Positions 1 through 5,634 of a stretch of DNA of 5,831 bases are shown here, in pieces; the first letter of the stretch is position 1; the number at the start of each line of letters is the position of its first letter. The translations under genes were made by a program, and so were the position numbers. The notes beneath the pieces were generated by a model. The model made no database searches. It was not told the DNA's origin and worked only from the letters and a program-made list of their open reading frames with translations. The stretch is from contig CANLAC010000076.1 of assembly GCA_947488645.1 (NCBI GenBank), positions 1 to 5,831 of the forward strand, written 5' to 3'. The DNA is from Actinomycetota bacterium. GTDB lineage: Bacteria; Actinomycetota; Actinomycetes; Nanopelagicales; Nanopelagicaceae.

Positions 1-63
1 AGATCTGTAGACATAAGCGGCATTCTTACAAATGCAGGTTACGGCTGTGTTAACTACCCCTAG
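1..63 (+). CDS. Possible 3' end of a convergent gene (partial)
   Basis: Plus-strand frame 1 is open from the window edge to a TAG at 61-63. It reads 20 codons and ends in GYGCVNYP. The other two plus-strand frames contain stops here. The TAG overlaps the cysE stop on the opposite strand: the palindrome CTAG at 60-63 supplies both stop codons, as can happen between tightly packed convergent genes. I do not recognise the peptide, and 20 open codons is weak evidence because such a stretch often occurs by chance. If it is not coding, the stretch is simply the 3' flank of cysE. No terminator hairpin is visible in it. Confidence 0.3.
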   Translation, partial: RSVDISGILTNAGYGCVNYP

Positions 64-572
64 ATTACAAAGAAATCAGCGTGATCGAGCAGGGTTCTTG
101 GAGCTAAATCTTTCGTAATAACCGCGTTGGCACTTATTCGCGAGCCTTCGCCTATGGTGACATTTCCTAGCACGCGCGCACCAGCGCCAATAATCACATT
201 ATTTTCAATGGTCGGATGGCGGTTACCCTTTTCAATACCACGAGCACCAAGTGTTACATCGTGATACATCATCACATCATCACCAATAATTGATGTTGCG
301 CCAATAACAACGCCCATACCGTGATCAATAAAGAACCTACGCCCGATTTGTGCTGCTGGATGAATCTCAATTCCTGTCGTCGAGCGGACCAAGTTGGAAT
401 GGATGCGCGCGACTAACTTAAAGCGGTGATTCCACAAGAAATGTGAAATTCGATGTCCCCAAATCGCGTGCACACCTGGGTATGCCAAAGCGACCTCTAA
501 GCGATTGCGCGCTGCCGGATCATGACTGATCGCGTTATCAAGGTCTTCAATGATGCGATTTAGGATTGCCAT
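60..572 (-). CDS. cysE: Serine O-acetyltransferase, short form with CysK-docking C-terminus
   Basis: Transfers acetyl from acetyl-CoA to L-serine, giving O-acetylserine, the first step of cysteine synthesis in the cytoplasm (EC 2.3.1.30). The N-terminal helical part (about 1-65) has the DPAAR motif (18-22). The left-handed beta-helix (about 66-155) has GIEIHPAAQIGRRFFIDHG, with His84 and Glu69 aligning with the catalytic His158 and Asp143 of the E. coli enzyme as I recall it, and NRHPTI (117-122). At 170 residues it is short. The usual GVPGR-type turn after the helix is absent; the protein goes from KDLAPRT straight to a tail ending DFFVI, whose final Ile fits the known CysK-docking signal. 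GET and GGTG, common in the family, read GAT (91-93) and GARG (109-112). The ATG lies three bases after the cysK stop with no close Shine-Dalgarno, so translation is probably coupled to cysK. Confidence 0.95.
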   Translation of the reverse strand: MAILNRIIEDLDNAISHDPAARNRLEVALAYPGVHAIWGHRISHFLWNHRFKLVARIHSNLVRSTTGIEIHPAAQIGRRFFIDHGMGVVIGATSIIGDDVMMYHDVTLGARGIEKGNRHPTIENNVIIGAGARVLGNVTIGEGSRISANAVITKDLAPRTLLDHADFFVI

Positions 573-575
573 TAA

Positions 576-1502
576 TTAATCAACCAAATCCTCATAGAGA
601 ACTGTTGATAGGTAACGCTCACCATTTGAAGCACAGATAACAACAATGTTCTTACCTGCAAACTCTGGACGCTTTGCAACTTCCGATGCTGCCCACAATG
701 TGGCACCTGATGAAATACCAGCAAGGAAACCTTCTTCTGCTCCTGCACGGCGTGCATACTTAATTGCATCGGCTGCCGTTGCATCCAAGATCTCATCATA
801 AACAGTGCGATCTAAAACATTAGGAATGAAGTTTGCACCAATTCCCTGAATTGGGTGAGGTCCTGGCTCTCCACCATTTAAAATTGGTGAGGCAGCTGGT
901 TCAACACCAAACACCTTAATTGCTGGGTTCTTTTCCTTTAAGAATCTGCCAGTACCAGTAATTGTTCCACCAGTACCAATACCTGAAATGAATGCGTCAA
1001 CCTTGCCATCTAGATCGCGCCAGATCTCTGGTCCTGTTGTCTTGTAGTGAATTTCAGGGCCCGCTTCGTTTTCAAACTGACGAACTAACACAGCGCCAGA
1101 TTCTGCAAGCTTTTCTGCAGCAGCAACTGCGCCCTTCATACCTTCAGCAGCAGGAGTTAACACAAGCTCTGCTCCGTATGCACGAATGAGCTTGCGACGC
1201 TCTTTTGATACAGATTCTGGCATTGTCATGATTGCCTTATAGCCACGAGCTGCAGCAACCATTGCCACTGCAATTCCTGTGTTTCCAGATGTTGCTTCAA
1301 CAATTGTTCCGCCAGGCTTTAGCTCACCACTTGCCTCTGCTGCATCGATCATTGCAACTCCGAGGCGATCTTTCACAGATGATGTTGGGTTATAGAACTC
1401 GAGCTTTGCATAAACGTTTCCTGCAGCACCATCTGTAATCTTGTTGATACGCAGTAATGGCGTGTTTCCAAAAATCTCTGTAATACTGTTATAAGTCTTC
1501 AT
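576..1502 (-). CDS. cysK: Cysteine synthase A (O-acetylserine sulfhydrylase)
   Basis: PLP enzyme that replaces the acetyl group of O-acetylserine with sulfide to give cysteine (EC 2.5.1.47). At 308 residues it is full length for the family. The PLP lysine is Lys44 in SSVKDR. TSGNTG (71-76) is the substrate loop that also receives the CysE C-terminus in known complexes. GTGGT (176-180) binds the PLP phosphate, and GISSG (262-266) carries the serine facing the pyridine nitrogen. KTTGPEIW (154-161) is also typical. The ATG start is supported by AGGGAG four bases upstream. It is first in a cysK-cysE pair. A 60-nt gap separates it from an upstream cysteine-containing leader ORF that can sequester its ribosome-binding site, so expression is probably cysteine-responsive. 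Cystathionine beta-synthase or CysM is less likely given the length, the motifs and the cysE partner. Confidence 0.97.
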   Translation of the reverse strand: MKTYNSITEIFGNTPLLRINKITDGAAGNVYAKLEFYNPTSSVKDRLGVAMIDAAEASGELKPGGTIVEATSGNTGIAVAMVAAARGYKAIMTMPESVSKERRKLIRAYGAELVLTPAAEGMKGAVAAAEKLAESGAVLVRQFENEAGPEIHYKTTGPEIWRDLDGKVDAFISGIGTGGTITGTGRFLKEKNPAIKVFGVEPAASPILNGGEPGPHPIQGIGANFIPNVLDRTVYDEILDATAADAIKYARRAGAEEGFLAGISSGATLWAASEVAKRPEFAGKNIVVICASNGERYLSTVLYEDLVD

Positions 1503-1504
1503 AA

Positions 1505-1514
1505 TTCTCCCTGT
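1505..1514 (-). promoter_or_regulatory. cysK ribosome-binding site, predicted to be sequestered
   Basis: On the minus strand this reads ACAGGGAGAA, with AGGGAG at 1507-1512 as the Shine-Dalgarno core, ending four bases before the cysK ATG. The full ten bases can pair with TTCTGCCTGT inside the leader ORF (1583-1592) with one G-G mismatch. Confidence 0.8.
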
Positions 1515-1592
1515 AAATGTCGGTTTAATTGAAATGAAATTGGCTGCGAAAAAGCAAAAGTATTAGCAGCTGCAAGATGTAGACAGGCAGAA
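1505..1592 (-). promoter_or_regulatory. Putative cysteine-responsive translational attenuator of cysK-cysE
   Basis: Seen in sequence: TTCTGCCTGT (1583-1592, leader codons 17 to 20, including Cys18) is complementary at 9 of 10 positions to ACAGGGAGAA (1505-1514), the whole cysK Shine-Dalgarno region. Within the 68-nt loop, GCTGC (1566-1570, over the last Cys codon) can pair with GCAGC (1543-1547), so the two helices can nest. Inference: with ample cysteine the ribosome finishes the leader and leaves, the anti-SD pairs with the SD, and cysK is off. With little cysteine it stalls at codons 18, 23 or 25, covers all or part of the anti-SD and opens the cysK site. Rho-independent transcription attenuation is less likely, because no strong hairpin followed by a U-run is present. 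Confidence 0.6.
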
Positions 1593-1640
1593 ATCAACAA
1601 CACGGTTTCGTGTAAATAACCAGTTGATGATCATAAGCAT
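1563..1640 (-). CDS. Cysteine-containing leader peptide upstream of cysK
   Basis: A 25-codon ORF starting at ATG 1638-1640 and ending at TAA 1563-1565. Its second half reads FTRNRVVDFCLSTSCSC: three Cys codons (18, 23, 25) in the last eight, all TGC, interleaved with Ser. Such Cys density just before cysK-cysE suggests a sensing leader rather than a functional protein. From memory, actinobacterial leader ORFs before sulfur genes often follow a pattern near R-x-x-V-D-L-C-x-x-x-S-x-x-C; here VVDFC then STSCSC matches well. There is no Shine-Dalgarno before the ATG; instead TAGAAT ends six bases upstream, which would start the transcript on or next to the ATG (leaderless). A second ATG at codon 3 is possible. 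The start lies 52 nt past the nadE stop. Family assignment is by eye only. Confidence 0.72.
   Translation of the reverse strand: MLMIINWLFTRNRVVDFCLSTSCSC
1600..1613. repeat. 14-bp perfect inverted repeat inside the leader ORF
   Basis: ACACG-GTTT-CGTGT is a five-base-pair stem with a four-base loop. It lies over leader codons 10 to 14, upstream of the Cys codons. It could be a small pause hairpin in the leader RNA or a protein-binding palindrome; it may also be chance. Confidence 0.35.
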
Positions 1641-1646
1641 GTGCAA

Positions 1647-1652
1647 ATTCTA
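1647..1652 (-). promoter_or_regulatory. Promoter -10 box for the leader-cysK-cysE transcript
   Basis: The minus strand reads TAGAAT, fitting TAnnnT, followed by six bases (TTGCAC) and then the leader ATG. That spacing puts the transcription start at or next to the A of the ATG. At 17 bp upstream the -35 position reads CTCGCT, which does not match TTGACA; many actinobacterial promoters rely mainly on the -10 box. The box sits inside a small inverted repeat AATTC-TACC-GAATT (1646-1659) that could serve as an operator. Confidence 0.55.
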
Positions 1653-1692
1653 CCGAATTGAATTATTTAAGCGAGTTGCCAATCATTTGCAA

Positions 1693-3342
1693 CTAGCGTT
1701 CATTCCAGCGTGAGGTCATTGGCAAACGACGATCTTTTCCAAAAGCACGGCCCGACACCTTGGTGCCAGGTGGATATTGGCGACGCTTGAATTCAGCCTT
1801 ATCAACCAGAGAAATAACTCGGCGCACTAACTCCGGATCAAAACCATCGGCCAAAAGAGCTTCATATCCATGATCCTCATCAACGTATGCGCGCAGCACC
1901 TGATCTAGCAATGGATAGTCCGGCAATGAATCTGAATCCTTTTGATCTGGTCGAAGTTCCGCACTTGGCTCTTTAGTAATAGAGCGCTCAGGAATGGGTG
2001 GTGTTTCCCCGCGCTCTAACGCCACTGCATTTCGATATCTAGACAGCGCCCACACATCTGTTTTGTAAATATCTTTAATCGGTGCAAAACCACCCACAGC
2101 ATCGCCATAAAGAGTTGAATACCCAACAGCTAGCTCGCTCTTATTACCTGTTGCTAAAACAAGGTGGCCTTCTTGGTTTGATATACCCATCAGCGTTGTG
2201 CCACGAACACGTGCCTGCAGATTCTCTTCTGCCAAACCCTTTAAAACCAGGTTGTCCATATAGGTATCAACCATTGGTGCAATCGGAGTGATTCTGAAGT
2301 GAATACCGGTGGCATCTGCCATCGCCTGTGCATCTTCAACAGAATGGCCGGAAGAGTACTTACTCGGCATCGCAACACCGTTAACCCGCTTTGCACCAAG
2401 TGCATCAATTGCAATTGCAGCAACGAGTGCTGAATCAATTCCACCTGAGAGTCCAAGGACTACAGATTTAAATCCATTCTTACCCACATAATCACGAAGC
2501 CCCATCACAAGGCCCTGCCACATTTCGGCTTCATCTGAAAGTCGTGTGGCAATTACTGAATTGGCTGGGACCGAATGGGAAGTTGGTTCTTCTGAAATCA
2601 CAACATCTGGCTTTGAGCTGCCTTCACTGCAATCAATATCAATCACAATGAGTTGATCATCAAACTGGGCGGTGCGGGCAAGTACTGATCCATCTTTGCC
2701 AACAACAATGCTGTCGCCATCAAAGACCAAATCATCTTGGCCACCTGTCATGTTGACGTAGGCAACTGGTGCTCCAATTTCCTTCGCCCGCTTTTGGACA
2801 AGCCCTAATCGCACATCATCCTTATTGCGTTCAAATGGAGATCCGTTAGGAACTACTAAAAGACCTGGGGTGCGCGCTTTGATTGAATCAAGTGAGTGCC
2901 AAATGTCTTCACAGATCGCAACTGCCACATCAACACCATGGATGCGAACAACCAGAGTTTGATCCCCTGCTACAAAGTTTCTAAACTCATCAAAGACGCC
3001 GTAGTTAGGCAGATGGCGCTTTACATATCTCGCTTTAATTTTTCCCTCATGGATTACTGCAACGGCGTTCTTTGGGCCTTGGTCTAAGTAACCGACGACG
3101 GCAACGATGTCACCGGTGATTGCGGCAGCAATCTCTTCAACAGCTCGAATGCTGGCTGCTTGAAAAGATGGTCGAAGTGCTAAATCTTCAACGGGATATC
3201 CGGTCACGATCATCTCGGGGAAAACAATCAGATTGGCACCCTGTGCCTGTGCGCTCTTAACAGCCTCGGCAATCAGCCCAGCATTGCCCGCAAGGTCACC
3301 AACCGTTGGGTTGATTTGGGCTAGCGCCACGCGCAACTTCAT
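1693..3342 (-). CDS. nadE: Glutamine-dependent NAD+ synthetase
   Basis: Makes NAD+ from nicotinic acid adenine dinucleotide with ATP, using ammonia released from glutamine (EC 6.3.5.1). At 549 residues it is the two-domain form. The N-terminal nitrilase-type glutaminase (about 1-240) shows the triad Glu43 (FPEM), Lys108 (YVKRHLPNYGVFDE) and Cys144 (AICEDIW). The C-terminal synthetase domain (about 270-549) has the P-loop SGGIDS (299-304), then RGTTLMGISN and LATGNKSELAVGYSTLYGD. Having both domains complete means it need not depend on free ammonia. The ATG at 3340-3342 has no Shine-Dalgarno but has TACACT six bases upstream, suggesting a leaderless mRNA. It diverges from panB. The stop codon lies within a weak inverted repeat, AGTTGC-N9-GCAACT (1674-1694), without a following T-run. 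No truncation or missing active-site residue is seen. Confidence 0.97.
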   Translation of the reverse strand: MKLRVALAQINPTVGDLAGNAGLIAEAVKSAQAQGANLIVFPEMIVTGYPVEDLALRPSFQAASIRAVEEIAAAITGDIVAVVGYLDQGPKNAVAVIHEGKIKARYVKRHLPNYGVFDEFRNFVAGDQTLVVRIHGVDVAVAICEDIWHSLDSIKARTPGLLVVPNGSPFERNKDDVRLGLVQKRAKEIGAPVAYVNMTGGQDDLVFDGDSIVVGKDGSVLARTAQFDDQLIVIDIDCSEGSSKPDVVISEEPTSHSVPANSVIATRLSDEAEMWQGLVMGLRDYVGKNGFKSVVLGLSGGIDSALVAAIAIDALGAKRVNGVAMPSKYSSGHSVEDAQAMADATGIHFRITPIAPMVDTYMDNLVLKGLAEENLQARVRGTTLMGISNQEGHLVLATGNKSELAVGYSTLYGDAVGGFAPIKDIYKTDVWALSRYRNAVALERGETPPIPERSITKEPSAELRPDQKDSDSLPDYPLLDQVLRAYVDEDHGYEALLADGFDPELVRRVISLVDKAEFKRRQYPPGTKVSGRAFGKDRRLPMTSRWNER

Positions 3343-3348
3343 TTTTCA

Positions 3349-3354
3349 AGTGTA
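3349..3354 (-). promoter_or_regulatory. nadE -10 box, leaderless arrangement
   Basis: The minus strand reads TACACT, then TGAAAA, then the nadE ATG. The six-base spacing equals that seen before the leader ORF at 1640, and no Shine-Dalgarno lies between. A clear -35 is not visible. Confidence 0.5.
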
Positions 3355-3358
3355 ACGG

Positions 3359-3380
3359 GGGTACCCTTTGCCTTGTACCC
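3359..3380. repeat. GGGTAC-N10-GTACCC inverted repeat between nadE and panB
   Basis: Two perfect six-base arms (3359-3364 and 3375-3380) are separated by ten bases in the 74-bp divergent spacer. The left arm ends in a GGTACC palindrome. The site lies just upstream of the nadE -10 and upstream of the panB ribosome-binding site, so it could be a two-way operator, or a hairpin in the panB leader RNA. I do not recognise the regulator; it does not look like the NrtR or NiaR sites I know. Confidence 0.4.
3362..3367 (+). promoter_or_regulatory. Weak candidate -10 box for panB-MFS
   Basis: TACCCT fits TAnnnT and is the only such hexamer on the plus strand in the spacer. The -35 region is poor. It overlaps the left arm of the inverted repeat, so a protein bound there would block it. 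Confidence 0.25.
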
Positions 3381-3402
3381 GGGGACTGCTTCAGGCGGCT
3401 TC

Positions 3403-3408
3403 GAGGAG
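3403..3408 (+). promoter_or_regulatory. panB ribosome-binding site
   Basis: GAGGAG, with eight bases before the ATG at 3417, is a strong purine-rich Shine-Dalgarno. It fixes the panB start and contrasts with the apparently leaderless nadE on the other strand. Confidence 0.8.
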
Positions 3409-3416
3409 AGGAAACA

Positions 3417-4229
3417 ATGGAAACTTTGTATGGCGGCGCCTTGCACCGACGCGTCACAATTCTGGATTTGGCCGCAGCCAAAGAGCGCGGTGAAAAGTGG
3501 GCAATGCTTACTTCCTATGAATCCATGACCGCTGAAATCTTTGATGAGGCAGGTATTCCGGTTCTGCTAGTTGGCGATAGCGCTGGCAACAATTTTCTGG
3601 GTGAAGAGAACACAATTCCAGTAACAGTAGATGAGTTAATTCCTCTTGCAAGAGCAGTCGTCCGCGGATCACAGCGAGCAATGGTTGTTGCAGATCTGCC
3701 CTTTGGCTCCTATGAAGCATCCCCCGAATTAGCCCTTGCCACATCGATCCGTTTTTTCAAAGAGTCGGGAGTTATGGCGGTAAAGCTAGAAGGTGCTCAT
3801 ATAGAGACTGTAAAGAAACTAACCGCTAGTGGAATTCCAGTAATGGGTCACTTGGGCTTAACTCCCCAATCAATGCATCAATTAGGTGGTTACAAAGTTC
3901 AAGGTCGCACAGATGGCGATGTAATTCTGGAGGCTGCAAAAGCACTTCAATCAGCCGGGGCTTTTGCCATTGTCCTAGAACTTGTCCCTGCTGAATTAGC
4001 TGCCCGAATCACCGCTGAATTAAAGATCCCAGTTATCGGAATCGGTGCCGGGGTTAATTGCGATGCACAGGTCCTTGTGTGGACCGATCTCATGGGCATC
4101 ACCAAAAAGGCCCCAAAATTAGCTAAGGCATATCGCAACTTGCGAGCCGAAATGTTGGCTGCAACAACTGAGTTTGCCGATGATGTTCGCACCGGTAACT
4201 TCCCCACAGAGGCCCAAACCTTCAACTAG
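3417..4229 (+). CDS. panB: 3-methyl-2-oxobutanoate hydroxymethyltransferase (ketopantoate synthesis)
   Basis: Adds a hydroxymethyl group from 5,10-methylene-tetrahydrofolate to alpha-ketoisovalerate, giving ketopantoate, the first committed step to pantothenate and CoA (EC 2.1.2.11); cytoplasmic. At 270 residues it is the usual length. Metal ligands are Asp54 (LLVGDSAGN) and Asp93 (ADLPFGSY). Substrate-binding Lys123 and Glu125 lie in VKLEG, His145 in GHLGLTPQS, Glu188 in VLELVP, and GIGAG is at 208-212. All expected active-site residues are present. VGDSAGNNFLG replaces the more usual VGDSxxxxxxGY stretch, a minor variation. The ATG is set by GAGGAG eight bases upstream. Nine bases separate its stop from the next gene, so the two are probably co-transcribed. 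No panC, panD or panE lies in this window. Confidence 0.97.
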   Translation: METLYGGALHRRVTILDLAAAKERGEKWAMLTSYESMTAEIFDEAGIPVLLVGDSAGNNFLGEENTIPVTVDELIPLARAVVRGSQRAMVVADLPFGSYEASPELALATSIRFFKESGVMAVKLEGAHIETVKKLTASGIPVMGHLGLTPQSMHQLGGYKVQGRTDGDVILEAAKALQSAGAFAIVLELVPAELAARITAELKIPVIGIGAGVNCDAQVLVWTDLMGITKKAPKLAKAYRNLRAEMLAATTEFADDVRTGNFPTEAQTFN

Positions 4230-4231
4230 GG
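4228..4231 (+). promoter_or_regulatory. Ribosome-binding site of the MFS gene, overlapping the panB stop
   Basis: AGGG overlaps the panB TAG (4227-4229), with seven bases before GTG 4239. It supports the GTG start and suggests translational coupling with panB. Confidence 0.55.
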
Positions 4232-4238
4232 TTGCCGT

Positions 4239-5531
4239 GTGGCAAATTTTGCGATCGATCTAGCACCACTGAGAAAGTCCAAGGACTTTTCCCTCCTATG
4301 GGCTGCTGGTCTGATCTCTTACTTCGGTTCGATGATCACCTACGTGGCAGTTCCTTTTCAGATTAAAGAGTTGACCGGCTCTTATGTGGCAGTGGCAATA
4401 AGCGGCCTAGTTGAGATCGTCCCTTTAGTCATCTTTGGTCTCTATGGCGGCGTCCTAGCCGATGCTCTGGATCGTAAGAAACTGATCTGGGTGACTGAGC
4501 TTCTGTCCTTACTTTTCACCGTAATTCTGCTGATTAACTCCATGATGGATTCGCCTAGTCTGCTTCTGATCTACATCGTTTCGGGATTGTTCGCCGCTGT
4601 AAGTGGCTTGCGACAACCAGCAATGCAGGCCGCTTTGCCACGACTAGTCGATCACGAGGATATGACCGCCGCAGCTGCCTTAATGAGTCTTCGTTGGCAG
4701 GTGGGTGTAATCGTTGGACCTGCTATTGGTGGAATTTTGATTTCCTCATATTCAGTTGCAGTTGGATATGCCGCAGATATTGCCACCTTCATAATTTCAA
4801 TCGCCCTGATTGCCTTTATGAAAAACATCCCACCCTCGCACGAGGCCGAAGCCCCATCCCTGTCAGCATTAATTGAAGGGGTCAAATATGCATTTAGTAG
4901 AAAGGATTTGTTGGGAACTTATCTCATTGATTTGGCCGCCATGTTTTTTGCGATGCCAACTGCGTTGTTTCCATTTTGGGCAGATCAGTTAGGTGCCCCA
5001 TGGGCCCTGGGTCTGCTCTATGCCGCCGGCACAGTTGGTTCGATTGCAATTGTTCTGACAAGTGGATGGGCCAAGAATGTTCACTTCTATGGCAGGGCGA
5101 TTATGTGGGCAGCGATCGGATGGGGTGTAGCAATTGCATTGTCGGGCATGACGAATTACCTCTGGCTGGTCTTGCTCTTTCTTTGCTTGGCCGGGGCATC
5201 AGACATGGTCAGCGCCCTGTTTAGATCTGCGATGTGGAACCAAACAATCCCCGACAATCTTCGAGGACGTCTTGCCGGAATCGAATTACTTTCATATTCA
5301 TTGGGGCCACTAGCCGGTCAGATGCGTGCAGCTTCAATGGCGGCGGCTACTACGTTGAGTTTTTCAGTAACAAGTGGTGGAATCATTTGTGTCATTGCGG
5401 TCGTATTACTGGCCAGTTTTTTGCCAGATTTTAGAAAATTCGACATCCGAACCAACAAATATGCCCTCGAAAACCAGAAAATGGCGGAAAAACTACGCCT
5501 AAACCCTCAATCCAAGGACGAGAATTCCTAA
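4239..5531 (+). CDS. MFS exporter, EntS/DHA3-like
   Basis: Integral membrane protein of 430 residues, with the hydrophobic pattern of a major facilitator transporter of about 12 helices; it probably exports a small molecule by proton exchange. The N-terminus (APLRKSKDFSLLWAAGLISY) is typical of the macrolide-efflux/enterobactin-exporter (EntS, MFS_3) branch. The motif A-like loop GGVLADALDRKK is at 70-81. A glycine-rich segment ending GPAIGG is at about 156-165. RGR (342-344) followed by GIELLSYSLGPLAG is a hallmark of this branch. The hydrophilic tail of about 35 residues should be cytoplasmic. GTG is used as start, with AGGG seven bases upstream. The gene follows panB by nine bases. The substrate cannot be read from the sequence; a link to pantoate or siderophores is speculation. 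Confidence 0.88.
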   Translation: MANFAIDLAPLRKSKDFSLLWAAGLISYFGSMITYVAVPFQIKELTGSYVAVAISGLVEIVPLVIFGLYGGVLADALDRKKLIWVTELLSLLFTVILLINSMMDSPSLLLIYIVSGLFAAVSGLRQPAMQAALPRLVDHEDMTAAAALMSLRWQVGVIVGPAIGGILISSYSVAVGYAADIATFIISIALIAFMKNIPPSHEAEAPSLSALIEGVKYAFSRKDLLGTYLIDLAAMFFAMPTALFPFWADQLGAPWALGLLYAAGTVGSIAIVLTSGWAKNVHFYGRAIMWAAIGWGVAIALSGMTNYLWLVLLFLCLAGASDMVSALFRSAMWNQTIPDNLRGRLAGIELLSYSLGPLAGQMRAASMAAATTLSFSVTSGGIICVIAVVLLASFLPDFRKFDIRTNKYALENQKMAEKLRLNPQSKDENS

Positions 5532-5532
5532 C

Positions 5533-5561
5533 TTGACACATTTTTGCGGGATTTTTACAAA
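5533..5561 (+). promoter_or_regulatory. Sigma-70-type promoter for the Lys/Ala-rich protein gene
   Basis: A perfect TTGACA (5533-5538), a 17-bp spacer and TACAAA (5556-5561, 4 of 6 matches to TATAAT). It begins two bases after the MFS stop. A further -10-like TAAAAT lies in the A-rich stretch near 5626-5631, with TTTTCA 17 bp upstream, as an alternative. Confidence 0.5.
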
Positions 5562-5634
5562 TTTCGGCGACATTAATAAGTAACAGATTTAAAAAACCAT
5601 GAAATTTTCACAAATGCATAAATAAAATAAAATA

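Noticed and set aside
1..26. Minus-strand ATG codons near the edge (MPLMSTD) as the start of a gene after cysE
   Set aside because: No Shine-Dalgarno and only a few codons before the window ends; cannot be supported.
1..60. tRNA-like stem GCATT-N6-AATGC at 20-35
   Set aside because: No T-loop GTTCRAxxC, no matching acceptor arms and a six-base loop; not a tRNA on either strand.
1550..1562. T-rich run after the leader ORF as an intrinsic terminator
   Set aside because: The hairpin just upstream is only four or five pairs and the run is broken by GC, so transcription attenuation is not convincing.
1503..1692. SAM riboswitch or T-box before cysK
   Set aside because: No multi-helix architecture or T-box-like antiterminator sequence is visible; the leader ORF and anti-SD explain the stretch better.
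1674..1694. AGTTGC-N9-GCAACT as a nadE terminator
   Set aside because: Only six pairs and no T-run after it on the minus strand; mentioned with nadE only.
3947..4225. Open minus-strand frame opposite panB
   Set aside because: It is antisense to well-conserved panB codons, with no ribosome-binding site or recognisable domain; a shadow frame.
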